A DNA stretch of 5,980 nucleotides from NCBI GenBank assembly GCA_050741515.1, contig JBOIFD010000206.1, positions 1-5,980 of the forward strand, given 5' to 3'. This document shows, in pieces, positions 1 to 5,977 of this stretch. The notes under the pieces were generated by a model. That model saw nothing but the letters and a program-made list of their open reading frames with translations, made no database searches and had not been told where the DNA came from. A program made the translations under genes and the position numbers. The DNA is from DATEDA01 sp050741515 (GTDB lineage: Bacteria > Pseudomonadota > Gammaproteobacteria > Burkholderiales > SG8-39). Positions within the stretch are counted from its first letter, which is position 1; every line of letters begins with the position of its first letter.

Positions 1-865
1 CGGACGTGCGCAGGCTAGCGGTGAGGTAGTCGCTCGCGCCCACCATCTCCGACATCGGCAGCGCGATCAGCTTGAAGTTGATGAACGCGCCGCCGAGCGC
101 GATGAGCATGACCAGGCCGGCGACGAAAAACCGGACGAAGCTCGACTGGGTGAGGCTCTTCTCGGCCTGGTCGGTGCGGTTCGCGATCTCGCGGTACTGC
201 GCCATCTGGGCGTCGATCGCGGCGGCGTTCTGCTCCAGGGTGAGGAGCTTCGCCTCCGCCTCGCCGGCGAGCTTCTCGGCCGCGCGCCAGTGCGGGAGCA
301 GGCTGCGCAGGATCTTGTGGCGGTTCTCGTAGGAGCGCCGGAACTCCGCCACCGCCTTGTCGTGGATCTTGTGCACCGACTTGTGGATTTCCTCGAGGAT
401 CCCCTGCACCATCTCCGTGCCGCCCGACTTGATCTGCGACACCGACTCGACCGCGGCCACCCAGTCGGGCGGCGGCGGCGGCACCTCGCCGCAGAGGCGA
501 AAGTCCTCCTCGATCCGGGTGACCTCGTCCTTCAGCTTGCGGCTCACGGCCGGAAAGTCCTGCAGGTCGCGGCGCACGGTGTCGCCGGCGCGCTCGAACT
601 CGCGCGCGAGGCGCTGGCCGACCTCTTCCTCGGCGTGCGCGAGCAGCATGACCCGGTTGCGGCTGCGGAGCTCCTCGGCGCCGGCACGCAGCCACCGCGA
701 GGCGAGGCGCAGCGCGTTGGCCGCGGCGCGCGCCACCGAGTGGATCAGGCTGTGCACGGGAGCGCGCGAGGCGTACATGAACGGCAGCAGGATCAGCACC
801 AGGACCAGGAGCGACAGCGCAGGGCTGTCCGGCCAGAACAGCCAGGATTGCCAGTTCGTCGTCAT
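1..865 (-). CDS. Unrecognised membrane protein with long helical/coiled-coil region; partial, C-terminus beyond window
   Basis: The frame is open from an ATG at 863-865 to the window edge, giving 288 residues without a stop. The start is supported by a purine-rich Shine-Dalgarno (GAGGAAGG, minus strand, 873-880) 7 nt upstream. Residues about 17-31 form a hydrophobic helix (SLLVLVLILLPFMY), probably a signal anchor. Residues about 40-240 are charged and mostly helix-forming, broken by a run of five prolines at 129-133. Residues about 243-268 form a second transmembrane helix (FVRFFVAGLVMLIALGG), after which the reading frame continues. Composition and codon usage look like a real GC-rich gene, whereas the overlapping frames give arginine-rich nonsense. 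The architecture (anchor, large helical domain, second membrane helix) resembles sensors or membrane scaffolds, but I see no HAMP, kinase, GGDEF or chemotaxis signalling motif in this part. I do not recognise the family and assign no function. More membrane segments may follow outside the window. Confidence 0.85.
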   Translation of the reverse strand, partial: MTTNWQSWLFWPDSPALSLLVLVLILLPFMYASRAPVHSLIHSVARAAANALRLASRWLRAGAEELRSRNRVMLLAHAEEEVGQRLAREFERAGDTVRRDLQDFPAVSRKLKDEVTRIEEDFRLCGEVPPPPPDWVAAVESVSQIKSGGTEMVQGILEEIHKSVHKIHDKAVAEFRRSYENRHKILRSLLPHWRAAEKLAGEAEAKLLTLEQNAAAIDAQMAQYREIANRTDQAEKSLTQSSFVRFFVAGLVMLIALGGAFINFKLIALPMSEMVGASDYLTASLRTS

Positions 866-872
866 GACTCGA

Positions 873-880
873 CCTTCCTC
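873..880 (-). promoter_or_regulatory. Ribosome binding site of the left-edge membrane protein
   Basis: GAGGAAGG on the minus strand lies 7 nt before the ATG at 863-865. It fixes the start of an open frame whose stop codon is outside the window. Confidence 0.7.
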
Positions 881-987
881 GGAGGACGTTCGCGTGGCGC
901 CGGGCCGCACCGTGCACGGGCCGACGCCCTTCACGCGATGAGGCGATAGCATGTCGCTGCGCGGCGCGGCAATTCAATCGCCGGCCG

Positions 988-1006
988 ACTATGCTCGCGG
1001 CATAGT
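988..1006. repeat. Perfect inverted repeat, possible operator or RNA hairpin
   Basis: ACTATGC and GCATAGT form a perfect 7-bp inverted repeat around a 5-nt centre (TCGCG). It lies in the 263-nt gap between the GcvT-like gene and the left-edge membrane protein, about 120 nt upstream of the latter's start. The arms are AT-richer than their surroundings, which fits a regulator binding site or promoter-proximal element. No confident -35/-10 pair could be placed around it. The rest of the gap (866-1128) contains no gene I can support. Confidence 0.35.
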
Positions 1007-1121
1007 GCGCAACGCGCTTCAGTGCCGGGGAATCGCCAGGCGGCCGCGGTCGACGGCGTGCGTTTTCGTGCCCGTCGACCTGACGGGACGAGCGATTCTT
1101 TGCGGTATTTCCGGTTTTTCC

Positions 1122-1131
1122 TAGTGCACTA
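1122..1131. repeat. 10-bp perfect palindrome overlapping the stop of the GcvT-like gene
   Basis: TAGTGCACTA is a perfect palindrome, and its last three plus-strand bases are the complement of the TAG stop. On the minus strand a short A-rich run and no U-tract follow, so it does not look like an intrinsic terminator. It may be chance. Confidence 0.25.
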
Positions 1132-2316
1132 CGCCCGCTTGCGCTCGGGGTCGAAGAACGGCTTCCTGACCACGCGCGCCGCGGCGCGCTGGCGCCGATG
1201 CTCGACGGTGACCTCCATCTCCAGCCGCGTGTCGGGCGCGGCCCAGCGCGATCGCAGGTGGGCGAGCGCGATGTACTTCTTGAGCAGCGGCGACCAGCCG
1301 CCGCTCGTCGCGTACCCGGCCTGGTCGCCGTCGGCGTACAGCGGCACGCTCGTGCGCCAGGCGGTCGTGGGAAGCCGCGGGGCGAGGCCGACCGCGGCGT
1401 AGAGCCGCTCCAGCGCCTCCCACTCCACCTCGATCCCGACGAACTGCCATTCCGGGCCGCGCCGCTGCTCCGCAGCGAGCGCGCTCTTCCCGACGAACTG
1501 CTCCTTCTGGAGGTTCACTGTCCAGCCGAGGTCGAGCTCGAAGGGGGACGAAGTCTGGCTGGCGATGAGCGCCTTGCGCGCCGGGACGTAATCGACGTCC
1601 ATGAGCATCAGGCCCGCCTCGATCCGCGCGACGTCGAGCGCGAGCAGCCCGGCGGGCGTGATCCCGTACGGCGTGCCGGCCGCGACGAGCGCGTCCCACA
1701 GTGGCACGGCGTGGGCCGCGTCCACCCAGAGCTCGAAGCCCAGGTCGCCGGTATAGCCGGTCCGCGAGATCGTGACCGGGATGTCGCGGAGCCGCGCCGC
1801 GGTCCACCGGAAGTACTTCAGGCCGGCGAGGTCCCGGTCGCACAGGTCCTGCAGGATGGCCCGCGAGCCGGGACCCTGGAGCGCCAGGACCGCGGTGGAG
1901 TCGGACACGTCCTGGATCGCGACGTCGAGCCCGAGCGCGTTCGCTTCCAGCCAGCGGACGTTGGGGTCGGCGGAGGTCATGCGGAAGGTCTCGCCGTCCA
2001 GCCGCGCGATCGTGCCGTCGTCGAGCACCTTCCCGGCGGCGTCGCACCACGGCGTGTACAGCACCTCGCCAACTTTCGCGCGCGCGACGTCGCGGGTGAC
2101 CACGCGGTCGAGGAGGCGCGCGGCGTCCTTGCCGCGCACCAGGTACTTGTAGAGCGGCGAGACGTCGAGCAGCCCCGCCGAGCTCCGGATCGCGTGGTAC
2201 TCGCGCTCGTGCGAGAGCTCGTACGAGCTGGCGACGACGTAGCCCGCCCAGCGCCGCCAGGCATGGCTCGCGCACAGGGGTGCGGTGCGGCTGTGGAACG
2301 GAGTGGTCTTCAGCAC
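1129..2316 (-). CDS. GcvT-family folate-dependent aminomethyltransferase-like protein
   Basis: This 395-residue protein belongs to the GcvT (glycine cleavage T-protein) fold family, whose members move one-carbon or methyl groups to tetrahydrofolate in the cytoplasm. The N-terminal folate-binding domain shows LLDVSPLYKY (49-58), the aspartate pair D99-D100 that aligns with the family's catalytic aspartate region, LALQGPGSRAIL (144-155), RTGYTGDLGFEL (185-196) and a DVARIEAG stretch (228-235). The C-terminal barrel shows VGKSAL (275-280), ATSGGWSPLLKKYIALAHL (336-354) and a PFFDP ending. Length matches the family (about 360-400). The start is GTG (2314-2316), chosen because the TPFHSRTAPL opening fits homologs as I know them; no clear Shine-Dalgarno precedes it and a hairpin sits there instead. 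No GcvH or GcvP lies nearby, so this is probably a stand-alone paralog. Other possible activities are demethylation of methylated amines or DMSP (DmdA is in this superfamily). The YgfZ signature KGCYxGQE is absent. Family assignment is firm; substrate is unknown. Confidence 0.88.
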   Translation of the reverse strand: MLKTTPFHSRTAPLCASHAWRRWAGYVVASSYELSHEREYHAIRSSAGLLDVSPLYKYLVRGKDAARLLDRVVTRDVARAKVGEVLYTPWCDAAGKVLDDGTIARLDGETFRMTSADPNVRWLEANALGLDVAIQDVSDSTAVLALQGPGSRAILQDLCDRDLAGLKYFRWTAARLRDIPVTISRTGYTGDLGFELWVDAAHAVPLWDALVAAGTPYGITPAGLLALDVARIEAGLMLMDVDYVPARKALIASQTSSPFELDLGWTVNLQKEQFVGKSALAAEQRRGPEWQFVGIEVEWEALERLYAAVGLAPRLPTTAWRTSVPLYADGDQAGYATSGGWSPLLKKYIALAHLRSRWAAPDTRLEMEVTVEHRRQRAAARVVRKPFFDPERKRA

Positions 2317-2317
2317 G

Positions 2318-2337
2318 GGCCGGCAAGTTTACCGGCC
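2318..2337 (-). promoter_or_regulatory. Hairpin immediately before the GTG start of the GcvT-like gene
   Basis: On the minus strand GGCCGG and CCGGCC form a perfect 6-bp stem around an 8-nt loop (TAAACTTG), ending one base before the GTG codon. It occupies the place where a Shine-Dalgarno would be and none is visible. It could limit initiation, mark a structured start site, or be a DNA operator. The structure is seen directly; the role is inference. Confidence 0.45.
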
Positions 2338-2347
2338 GAGGACGAGA

Positions 2348-2376
2348 CGGGCGGAGGCGCCTGCAGCCTCCGCCCG
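2348..2376 (-). terminator. Strong GC hairpin after the small exported-protein gene, likely terminator or attenuator
   Basis: CGGGCGGAGGC and GCCTCCGCCCG form a perfect 11-bp stem with a 7-nt loop, starting 8 nt after the stop of the small gene as read on the minus strand. The sequence after the stem is pyrimidine-rich (GTCTCGTCC) but has no true U-run, so termination is probably partial or factor-assisted. The next gene starts only 31 nt beyond it, leaving almost no room for a separate promoter. Confidence 0.55.
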
Positions 2377-2384
2377 GAAGCGGG

Positions 2385-2588
2385 CTAGTAGTTGTAGCCG
2401 TCGACCTGCTCGTACTTCTTGAACGAGTCGTTGGCTTGGCTCGCCATGTACGAGGTGTGCTCCACGCGCTGCATGGCGGGCTCGCGCGACCAGAACGCGT
2501 CGTCGAAGGCCCAGCTGTTGTCGGCGAGCACGGCGCCGGAATGGGCCGCCAGGGCGGCGGCGGCAACGATCAGAATGCGCTTCAGCAT
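2385..2588 (-). CDS. Small Sec-exported protein of unknown function, 67 residues
   Basis: The protein starts at the ATG 2586-2588, preceded by a near-ideal AAAGGAGA Shine-Dalgarno. A longer reading from an ATG at 2616-2618 would add 10 polar residues in front of the signal peptide and is unlikely. Residues 1-22 form a classical signal peptide: MLKR, a hydrophobic alanine/leucine core, and cleavage after AVLA. The mature part would be about 45 residues, acidic overall, with no cysteine and with nine aromatic residues (two W, three F, four Y), ending in DGYNY. It has no lipobox, so it should be free in the periplasm or secreted. It begins DNSWAFDDAFW and has a polar middle; I recognise no domain. 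The gene lies between the secretion adaptor and the GcvT-like gene, but a Sec signal argues against it being a substrate of the type I exporter. A stress-related or envelope role is possible but nothing in the sequence proves one. Confidence 0.82.
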   Translation of the reverse strand: MLKRILIVAAAALAAHSGAVLADNSWAFDDAFWSREPAMQRVEHTSYMASQANDSFKKYEQVDGYNY

Positions 2589-2594
2589 GGTGAA

Positions 2595-2602
2595 TCTCCT
2601 TT
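2595..2602 (-). promoter_or_regulatory. Strong ribosome binding site of the small exported protein
   Basis: AAAGGAGA on the minus strand lies 6 nt before the ATG at 2586-2588. It is the best Shine-Dalgarno in the window and decides the internal ATG over the upstream one at 2616-2618. It suggests efficient translation. Confidence 0.8.
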
Positions 2603-2651
2603 CGGGTTGAGGGTGCATCTCGCGGACGCCGGCGTTTGAATCAGCGTCTAG

Positions 2652-2678
2652 CGTCCGTCTGTCGCGTTCTTACGGACG
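2652..2678. repeat. Inverted repeat upstream of the small exported-protein gene
   Basis: CGTCCGT and ACGGACG form perfect 7-bp arms around a 13-nt centre, about 64 nt upstream of the small gene's ATG. This is a plausible place for an operator or a 5' UTR stem. I could not place a convincing sigma-70 promoter in 2619-2779, and that gap contains no other gene. Confidence 0.3.
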
Positions 2679-2761
2679 GCCTTACGCCGCGGATGCGCCC
2701 CGTCGGCGGGAGTGTGAAAGAGTTGGCAGTCGGGCGGTCGGGTGCCGGCGCCCGCAGGGAA

Positions 2762-2775
2762 GGCGGCTGGCCGCC
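2762..2775 (-). terminator. Possible weak terminator hairpin after the secretion operon
   Basis: GGCGG and CCGCC form a 5-bp stem with a 4-nt loop, 4 nt after the adaptor's TGA as read on the minus strand, followed by TTCCCT. Position and G/C content fit the end of the operon, but the stem is short, there is no real U-tract, and such palindromes are common at this GC content. Confidence 0.3.
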
Positions 2776-2779
2776 GCGC

Positions 2780-4114
2780 TCAATGCTCGCGCATCGAGCG
2801 CTGGAGGAAGCCGGTGATCGGGTCGAGCAGGTACTGCAGCGCGGTTCGCGGCGTCGTCTGGATGAAAACCTCCGCCGGCATCCCCGCCTGGAGCTGCAGG
2901 TTACCCGCTTCGCGCAAGGCCTCGGGCGTCACGCGGACGTGCGCCACGTAGTACGGAGTGTTCGTGACCTTGTCCGTGAACCGGTCGGCGGAGATGTGGG
3001 TCACCTTTCCGGTCACGGTCGGCGTAATCCGCTGCCGGAATGCGGTGAGCCGCACGTCGGCGGCCGCGCCGTGGTGCACGAAGCTGATGTCCTCGGGGCG
3101 CACGTGCCCCTCGACGATGAGATCGGGGTTCTCGGGCACGATGTCGAGGATCGGATCGCGCGGCCCGATCACCGCGCCGACGGTCGTGAACCTGAGGTCC
3201 ACCACCTCGCCGTCGATCGGCGCGGTGATGCGCTGGCGCTGCTCGGCGTCCTGCGCCGGGCGCACCCGCTCGCGCAGGTCGAACATCTGCGCGGTCGTCT
3301 GCCGCAGCTCGGCTGCGGCCTCCTGCATGAAGGTGCTGCGCAGCGTCTCGGCGCGCAGCTCGAGCTCGGCGACCTTCTGGCGGGCGCGCGCGAGCTCCGA
3401 TTCGTTCTCGCCGCGCCGCGACTCGAGCTCGGCCACGCCGCGCTGGAGGGCGAGCAGGCGAGTCTTGGTGACGTAGCCCTGCCCGAGCAGCGCCTCGTTC
3501 GCCTCCAGCTCCTCGCGCTGCAGGCGGATCGCGGTGCGGTCGGCCTGGAGCTGTTCCTGGCGCGCCCGGATCTCGCCCTCGGTCTCCCTGATCTGGGCGC
3601 GGATCAGCGCGACCTGGCTGTTGAACGCGTCGCGACGGGTGCGGAACAGCGTGGTCTCGTGCCGCAGGAGCTCCGCCACCCGCGGATCGGCCTCGCGCGC
3701 CGTCAGCACCTTCGGGAACGACACCATCACCGCCCACGTCTGTTCGGCGGTCAGCCGGGACGCTTTTGCGGTCTCCGCGTCGAGCTGGGTCTGCACGAGC
3801 TCGTTGCTCGCGTCGACCCGGATGTCCTTCAGCACGATGAGCGGCTGGCCCGCCTTCACCTTGACGCCGTCGCGCACCAGGATCTCGCTGACGAGGCCGC
3901 CTTCCTGGTGCTGGACGGTCTTGCGGTTCATGTCGACCTTCACCACGCCGGGTGCGATCGCCGCGCCGCCGAGGGGCGCGAGCCACATCCAGGCGGCGAG
4001 CGCGAGCCCGAGGAAGAGGACGCCGGCGAGGCCGGCCCAGATCAGCGGCCGCGGGTTCTCGACCCGATCGACATCGAGCGCCCGCGGTACCCGTTCGGTC
4101 TGTTCGCCTGCCAT
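2780..4114 (-). CDS. Type I secretion periplasmic adaptor (membrane fusion protein), HlyD/PrtE family
   Basis: This 444-residue protein would link the inner-membrane ATPase to a TolC-type outer-membrane channel, forming the periplasmic conduit of a type I exporter. A short cytoplasmic tail is followed by one transmembrane helix at about 25-46. The first lipoyl half-motif spans about 55-96 (VQHQEGGLVSEILVRDG, then AGQPLIVL). A long alpha-helical hairpin rich in E, R, Q and A spans about 101-290, with the turn near GQGYVTKTRL (211-220). The second lipoyl half is at about 294-327 (ITAPIDGEVVDL, then DPILDIVP). A beta-barrel follows, ending in the conserved AGMPAEVFI stretch (410-418) and a C-terminal LLDPI motif (429-433). 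Length and order match PrtE/AprE-type adaptors. It starts 4 nt after the ATPase stop, with GAGG (4123-4126) as ribosome binding site, so translation is probably coupled. No domain is missing. The exported substrate cannot be told from this protein. Confidence 0.95.
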   Translation of the reverse strand: MAGEQTERVPRALDVDRVENPRPLIWAGLAGVLFLGLALAAWMWLAPLGGAAIAPGVVKVDMNRKTVQHQEGGLVSEILVRDGVKVKAGQPLIVLKDIRVDASNELVQTQLDAETAKASRLTAEQTWAVMVSFPKVLTAREADPRVAELLRHETTLFRTRRDAFNSQVALIRAQIRETEGEIRARQEQLQADRTAIRLQREELEANEALLGQGYVTKTRLLALQRGVAELESRRGENESELARARQKVAELELRAETLRSTFMQEAAAELRQTTAQMFDLRERVRPAQDAEQRQRITAPIDGEVVDLRFTTVGAVIGPRDPILDIVPENPDLIVEGHVRPEDISFVHHGAAADVRLTAFRQRITPTVTGKVTHISADRFTDKVTNTPYYVAHVRVTPEALREAGNLQLQAGMPAEVFIQTTPRTALQYLLDPITGFLQRSMREH

Positions 4115-4118
4115 CGAA

Positions 4119-5825
4119 TCAACCTCGCGTGCCGAACTGGCCGGTGATGACCGACGCGCCCGCTGCGGGTGCGGGCCGCCGCGCCTCGGCCATGATGTCC
4201 GAGAGCGCGCCGAGCTTCTCGATCGCGCCGTCGCGCAGCAGGGCGACCCTGTCCATGGCGGCGAGCAGCGACGGGCGATGCGTCACGACGACCACCGTCA
4301 CGCCGCCGGCCTTCATCCGGCGCACCGCTTCGAGCAGCGCGTCCTCGCCGTCCTTGTCGAGGTTGGAGTTCGGCTCGTCGAGCACGACGAGCCGCGGCTC
4401 GCCGTAGAGCGCGCGGGCGAGCGCGACGCGCTGGCGCTGTCCCGCGGACAGGAACGCGCCGCCTTCCCCGATCGGCGTGTCGTAGCCTTGGGGCAGGCGC
4501 AGGATGAGCTCATGGGCGTTGGCCCGTTGTGCCGCGTCGATGACCGCGGTCGAGTCGATCTCGCCCATCCGCGCGATGTTCTCGCTCACCGTGCCGGCGA
4601 AGAGCTCGACGTCCTGCGGCAAGTACCCGACGTGCGGCCCGAGCTGGTCGCGCGGCCAGGCGGCGATGTTCGCGCCGTCGAGGCGCACCGTTCCCGCAAG
4701 CGGCCGCCACAGGCCGACGAGCAGACGGGCGAGGGTCGATTTGCCGGCGGCCGTGGGCCCGACGATCGCAATCGCCTCGCCGGGAGTGAGCTGGAACGAC
4801 ACGCCCTTGATCACCGGGCGCTCCTGCCCGGGGAATCCGAAGAGCACGCGCTCCACGGCGAGCGCGCCCTTGGGCGCGGGAAGCCGGGTGGCCGACTGGC
4901 CGTCCGGATGATCGGCCCCGAGCGCCTGGGCGAGGCGTCCGTACGCAGCGCGCGCGTCCACCAGGCTCTTCCAGCCCGCGATCGCGGTTTCCACCGGCGC
5001 GAGCGCGCGCCCGAGCAGGATGGTGGCGGCGATCATGACGCCCGTGGTCGCGAGCTGCTCGATCACGAGCCACGCGCCGGCGGCGAGCATGGCGACCTGC
5101 AGGAACTGGCGCATGAACCGGGTCGCGCTCGTGACGAGGCTCGCGGTGCGATTCGCCCGGAGCTGGAGCGCGAGCCCGCCGCGGCTGAGCGCCTGCCAGC
5201 CGCGCGCGAGGTTGTCGACCATGCCGAGCGCGCGCGCGACCTCGGCGTTGCTGACGCTCTGGTCGGCGAACCGGCCGGCCTTCCGCGATTCCATCTGCAT
5301 CGACTCCAGCGGCTTGCGGGAGAGCTTCTCGTTCACGTACGCGAGCCCGAAGAGCACCACCGCGCCCGCGAGCGCGATCGCGCCGAGCAGCGGGTGGAAG
5401 AGATAGATGATCGCGACGAAGATCGGCACCCAGGGAGCGTCGAAGAGGGCGACGATCCCGGGCCCGGTGAGAAAGGCGCGTACCGCCGCGACGTCGCGGA
5501 GGCCATGCTGGGCGTCCCTGGGGCCGGGGCTCGCGCCGCGGCGCACCATGTCCGCAAGCACCTTCGGGCCGAGTAGCTTCTCCAGCGCGACCCCCGCCCG
5601 GGTGAGGAGGCGGGTCCGGATGACGTCGAGAAAGGCCATGAAGAGCAGGGCGCCCACCGCGAGCACGGCGAGCATGACGAGCGTCTCACGGCTGCGGCTG
5701 GTCACTACCCGGTCGAAGACCTGGAGCATGAACAACGCGGGCACGAGCATCAGCAGGTTGATCAGCAGGCTGAAAAACGCTGCGGACAGAAAGAACGGCC
5801 GGAAGCGGCCTGCGAATTCGCGCAT
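4119..5825 (-). CDS. Type I secretion ABC permease/ATPase, PrtD family
   Basis: This 568-residue half-transporter fuses a membrane domain and an ATPase domain; as a dimer it would recognise an unfolded substrate and power its export. The N-terminus has the PrtD-type pattern FSLLINLLMLVPALFMLQVFDRV (18-40), and membrane helices lie at about 12-35, 47-68, 118-165 and 238-275. There is no C39 peptidase domain, so the substrate is unlikely to have a double-glycine leader. The ATPase domain has Walker A GPTAAGKST (356-364, K362), Q-loop Q404, signature LSAGQ (459-463, canonical LSGGQ), Walker B ending D483-E484, D-loop NSNLD (486-490) and H-loop H516. All catalytic residues are present. DEPNSNLD is typical of the PrtD group. 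No ATG, GTG or TTG occurs in frame between the start and an upstream stop at 5961-5963, so the ATG at 5823-5825 is the only conventional start, although its GAGG is 13 nt away. Relatives export RTX proteases, S-layer proteins or lipases; the cargo here is unknown. Confidence 0.95.
   Translation of the reverse strand: MREFAGRFRPFFLSAAFFSLLINLLMLVPALFMLQVFDRVVTSRSRETLVMLAVLAVGALLFMAFLDVIRTRLLTRAGVALEKLLGPKVLADMVRRGASPGPRDAQHGLRDVAAVRAFLTGPGIVALFDAPWVPIFVAIIYLFHPLLGAIALAGAVVLFGLAYVNEKLSRKPLESMQMESRKAGRFADQSVSNAEVARALGMVDNLARGWQALSRGGLALQLRANRTASLVTSATRFMRQFLQVAMLAAGAWLVIEQLATTGVMIAATILLGRALAPVETAIAGWKSLVDARAAYGRLAQALGADHPDGQSATRLPAPKGALAVERVLFGFPGQERPVIKGVSFQLTPGEAIAIVGPTAAGKSTLARLLVGLWRPLAGTVRLDGANIAAWPRDQLGPHVGYLPQDVELFAGTVSENIARMGEIDSTAVIDAAQRANAHELILRLPQGYDTPIGEGGAFLSAGQRQRVALARALYGEPRLVVLDEPNSNLDKDGEDALLEAVRRMKAGGVTVVVVTHRPSLLAAMDRVALLRDGAIEKLGALSDIMAEARRPAPAAGASVITGQFGTRG
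4123..4126 (-). promoter_or_regulatory. Ribosome binding site of the adaptor, inside the end of the ATPase gene
   Basis: GAGG on the minus strand lies 8 nt before the adaptor ATG, next to the ATPase TGA (4119-4121). Ribosomes terminating on the ATPase would cover this site, so the two subunits are probably made in a coupled ratio. Confidence 0.6.
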
Positions 5826-5963
5826 CGGTACGGGATAACCTCTTCGGGTCTCTCGGGTGGTGCCGCAGCTGCCGTCTCGCGTGACCGGCAGCCCGTGTCT
5901 GATCCCGCCATTGTGTTGCTCGTTTCCTTCCGCAGCAAGCCTCGGAAGACGATTTAACGATCA

Positions 5964-5977
5964 GGGAATGAGTTCCC
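5964..5977. repeat. Inverted repeat in the upstream region of the secretion operon
   Basis: GGGAA and TTCCC flank a 4-nt centre about 140 nt upstream of the ATPase start. Next to it is the AT-richest stretch of the leader (GATTTAACGAT, 5951-5961), so promoter or operator elements could lie here, but I could not match a proper -35/-10 pair. The remainder of 5826-5963 holds no gene I can support. Confidence 0.25.

Noticed and set aside
910..919. CCGTGCACGG palindrome
   Set aside because: A 10-bp G/C-rich palindrome is likely by chance in this composition, and a similar TGCACGGG string also occurs inside the coding region near 753.
15..977. Minus-strand 320-residue open frame overlapping the left-edge membrane protein
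   Set aside because: It is dominated by R, A, G and P with no domain or hydrophobic pattern, as expected for an out-of-phase frame in GC-rich DNA. The frame starting at 865 has a ribosome binding site and two clear membrane helices.
1129..2316. Folate-binding Fe-S repair protein YgfZ as identity of the GcvT-like gene
   Set aside because: The YgfZ signature KGCYxGQE is missing (VGKSAL occupies the comparable region), and the C-terminal barrel matches GcvT-type proteins.
1121..2566. Minus-strand 481-residue frame overlapping both the GcvT-like gene and the small exported-protein gene
   Set aside because: An out-of-phase arginine-rich frame; both overlapped genes have clear protein-level signatures.
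2385..2588. Small exported protein as the cargo of the type I exporter
   Set aside because: It has a standard Sec signal peptide and no glycine-rich repeats or double-glycine leader; type I cargo lacks Sec signals.
2636..4147. Plus-strand 503-residue open frame opposite the adaptor gene
   Set aside because: Antisense to an intact HlyD-family gene, low-complexity R/H/L/G composition and no motifs.
3534..5576. Plus-strand 680-residue open frame opposite the secretion genes
   Set aside because: It lies antisense to two genes with complete, recognisable domain sets. Its composition (R, S, A, E, H-rich) has no motif, so it is a shadow frame.
5762..5911. 49-codon minus-strand frame as a real gene upstream of the ATPase
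   Set aside because: The only ribosome-binding-like sequence (GGAAGG) is about 14 nt away, the product is R/A/P-rich without a motif, and it overlaps the ATPase start out of frame. Kept only as a possible leader frame in the findings.
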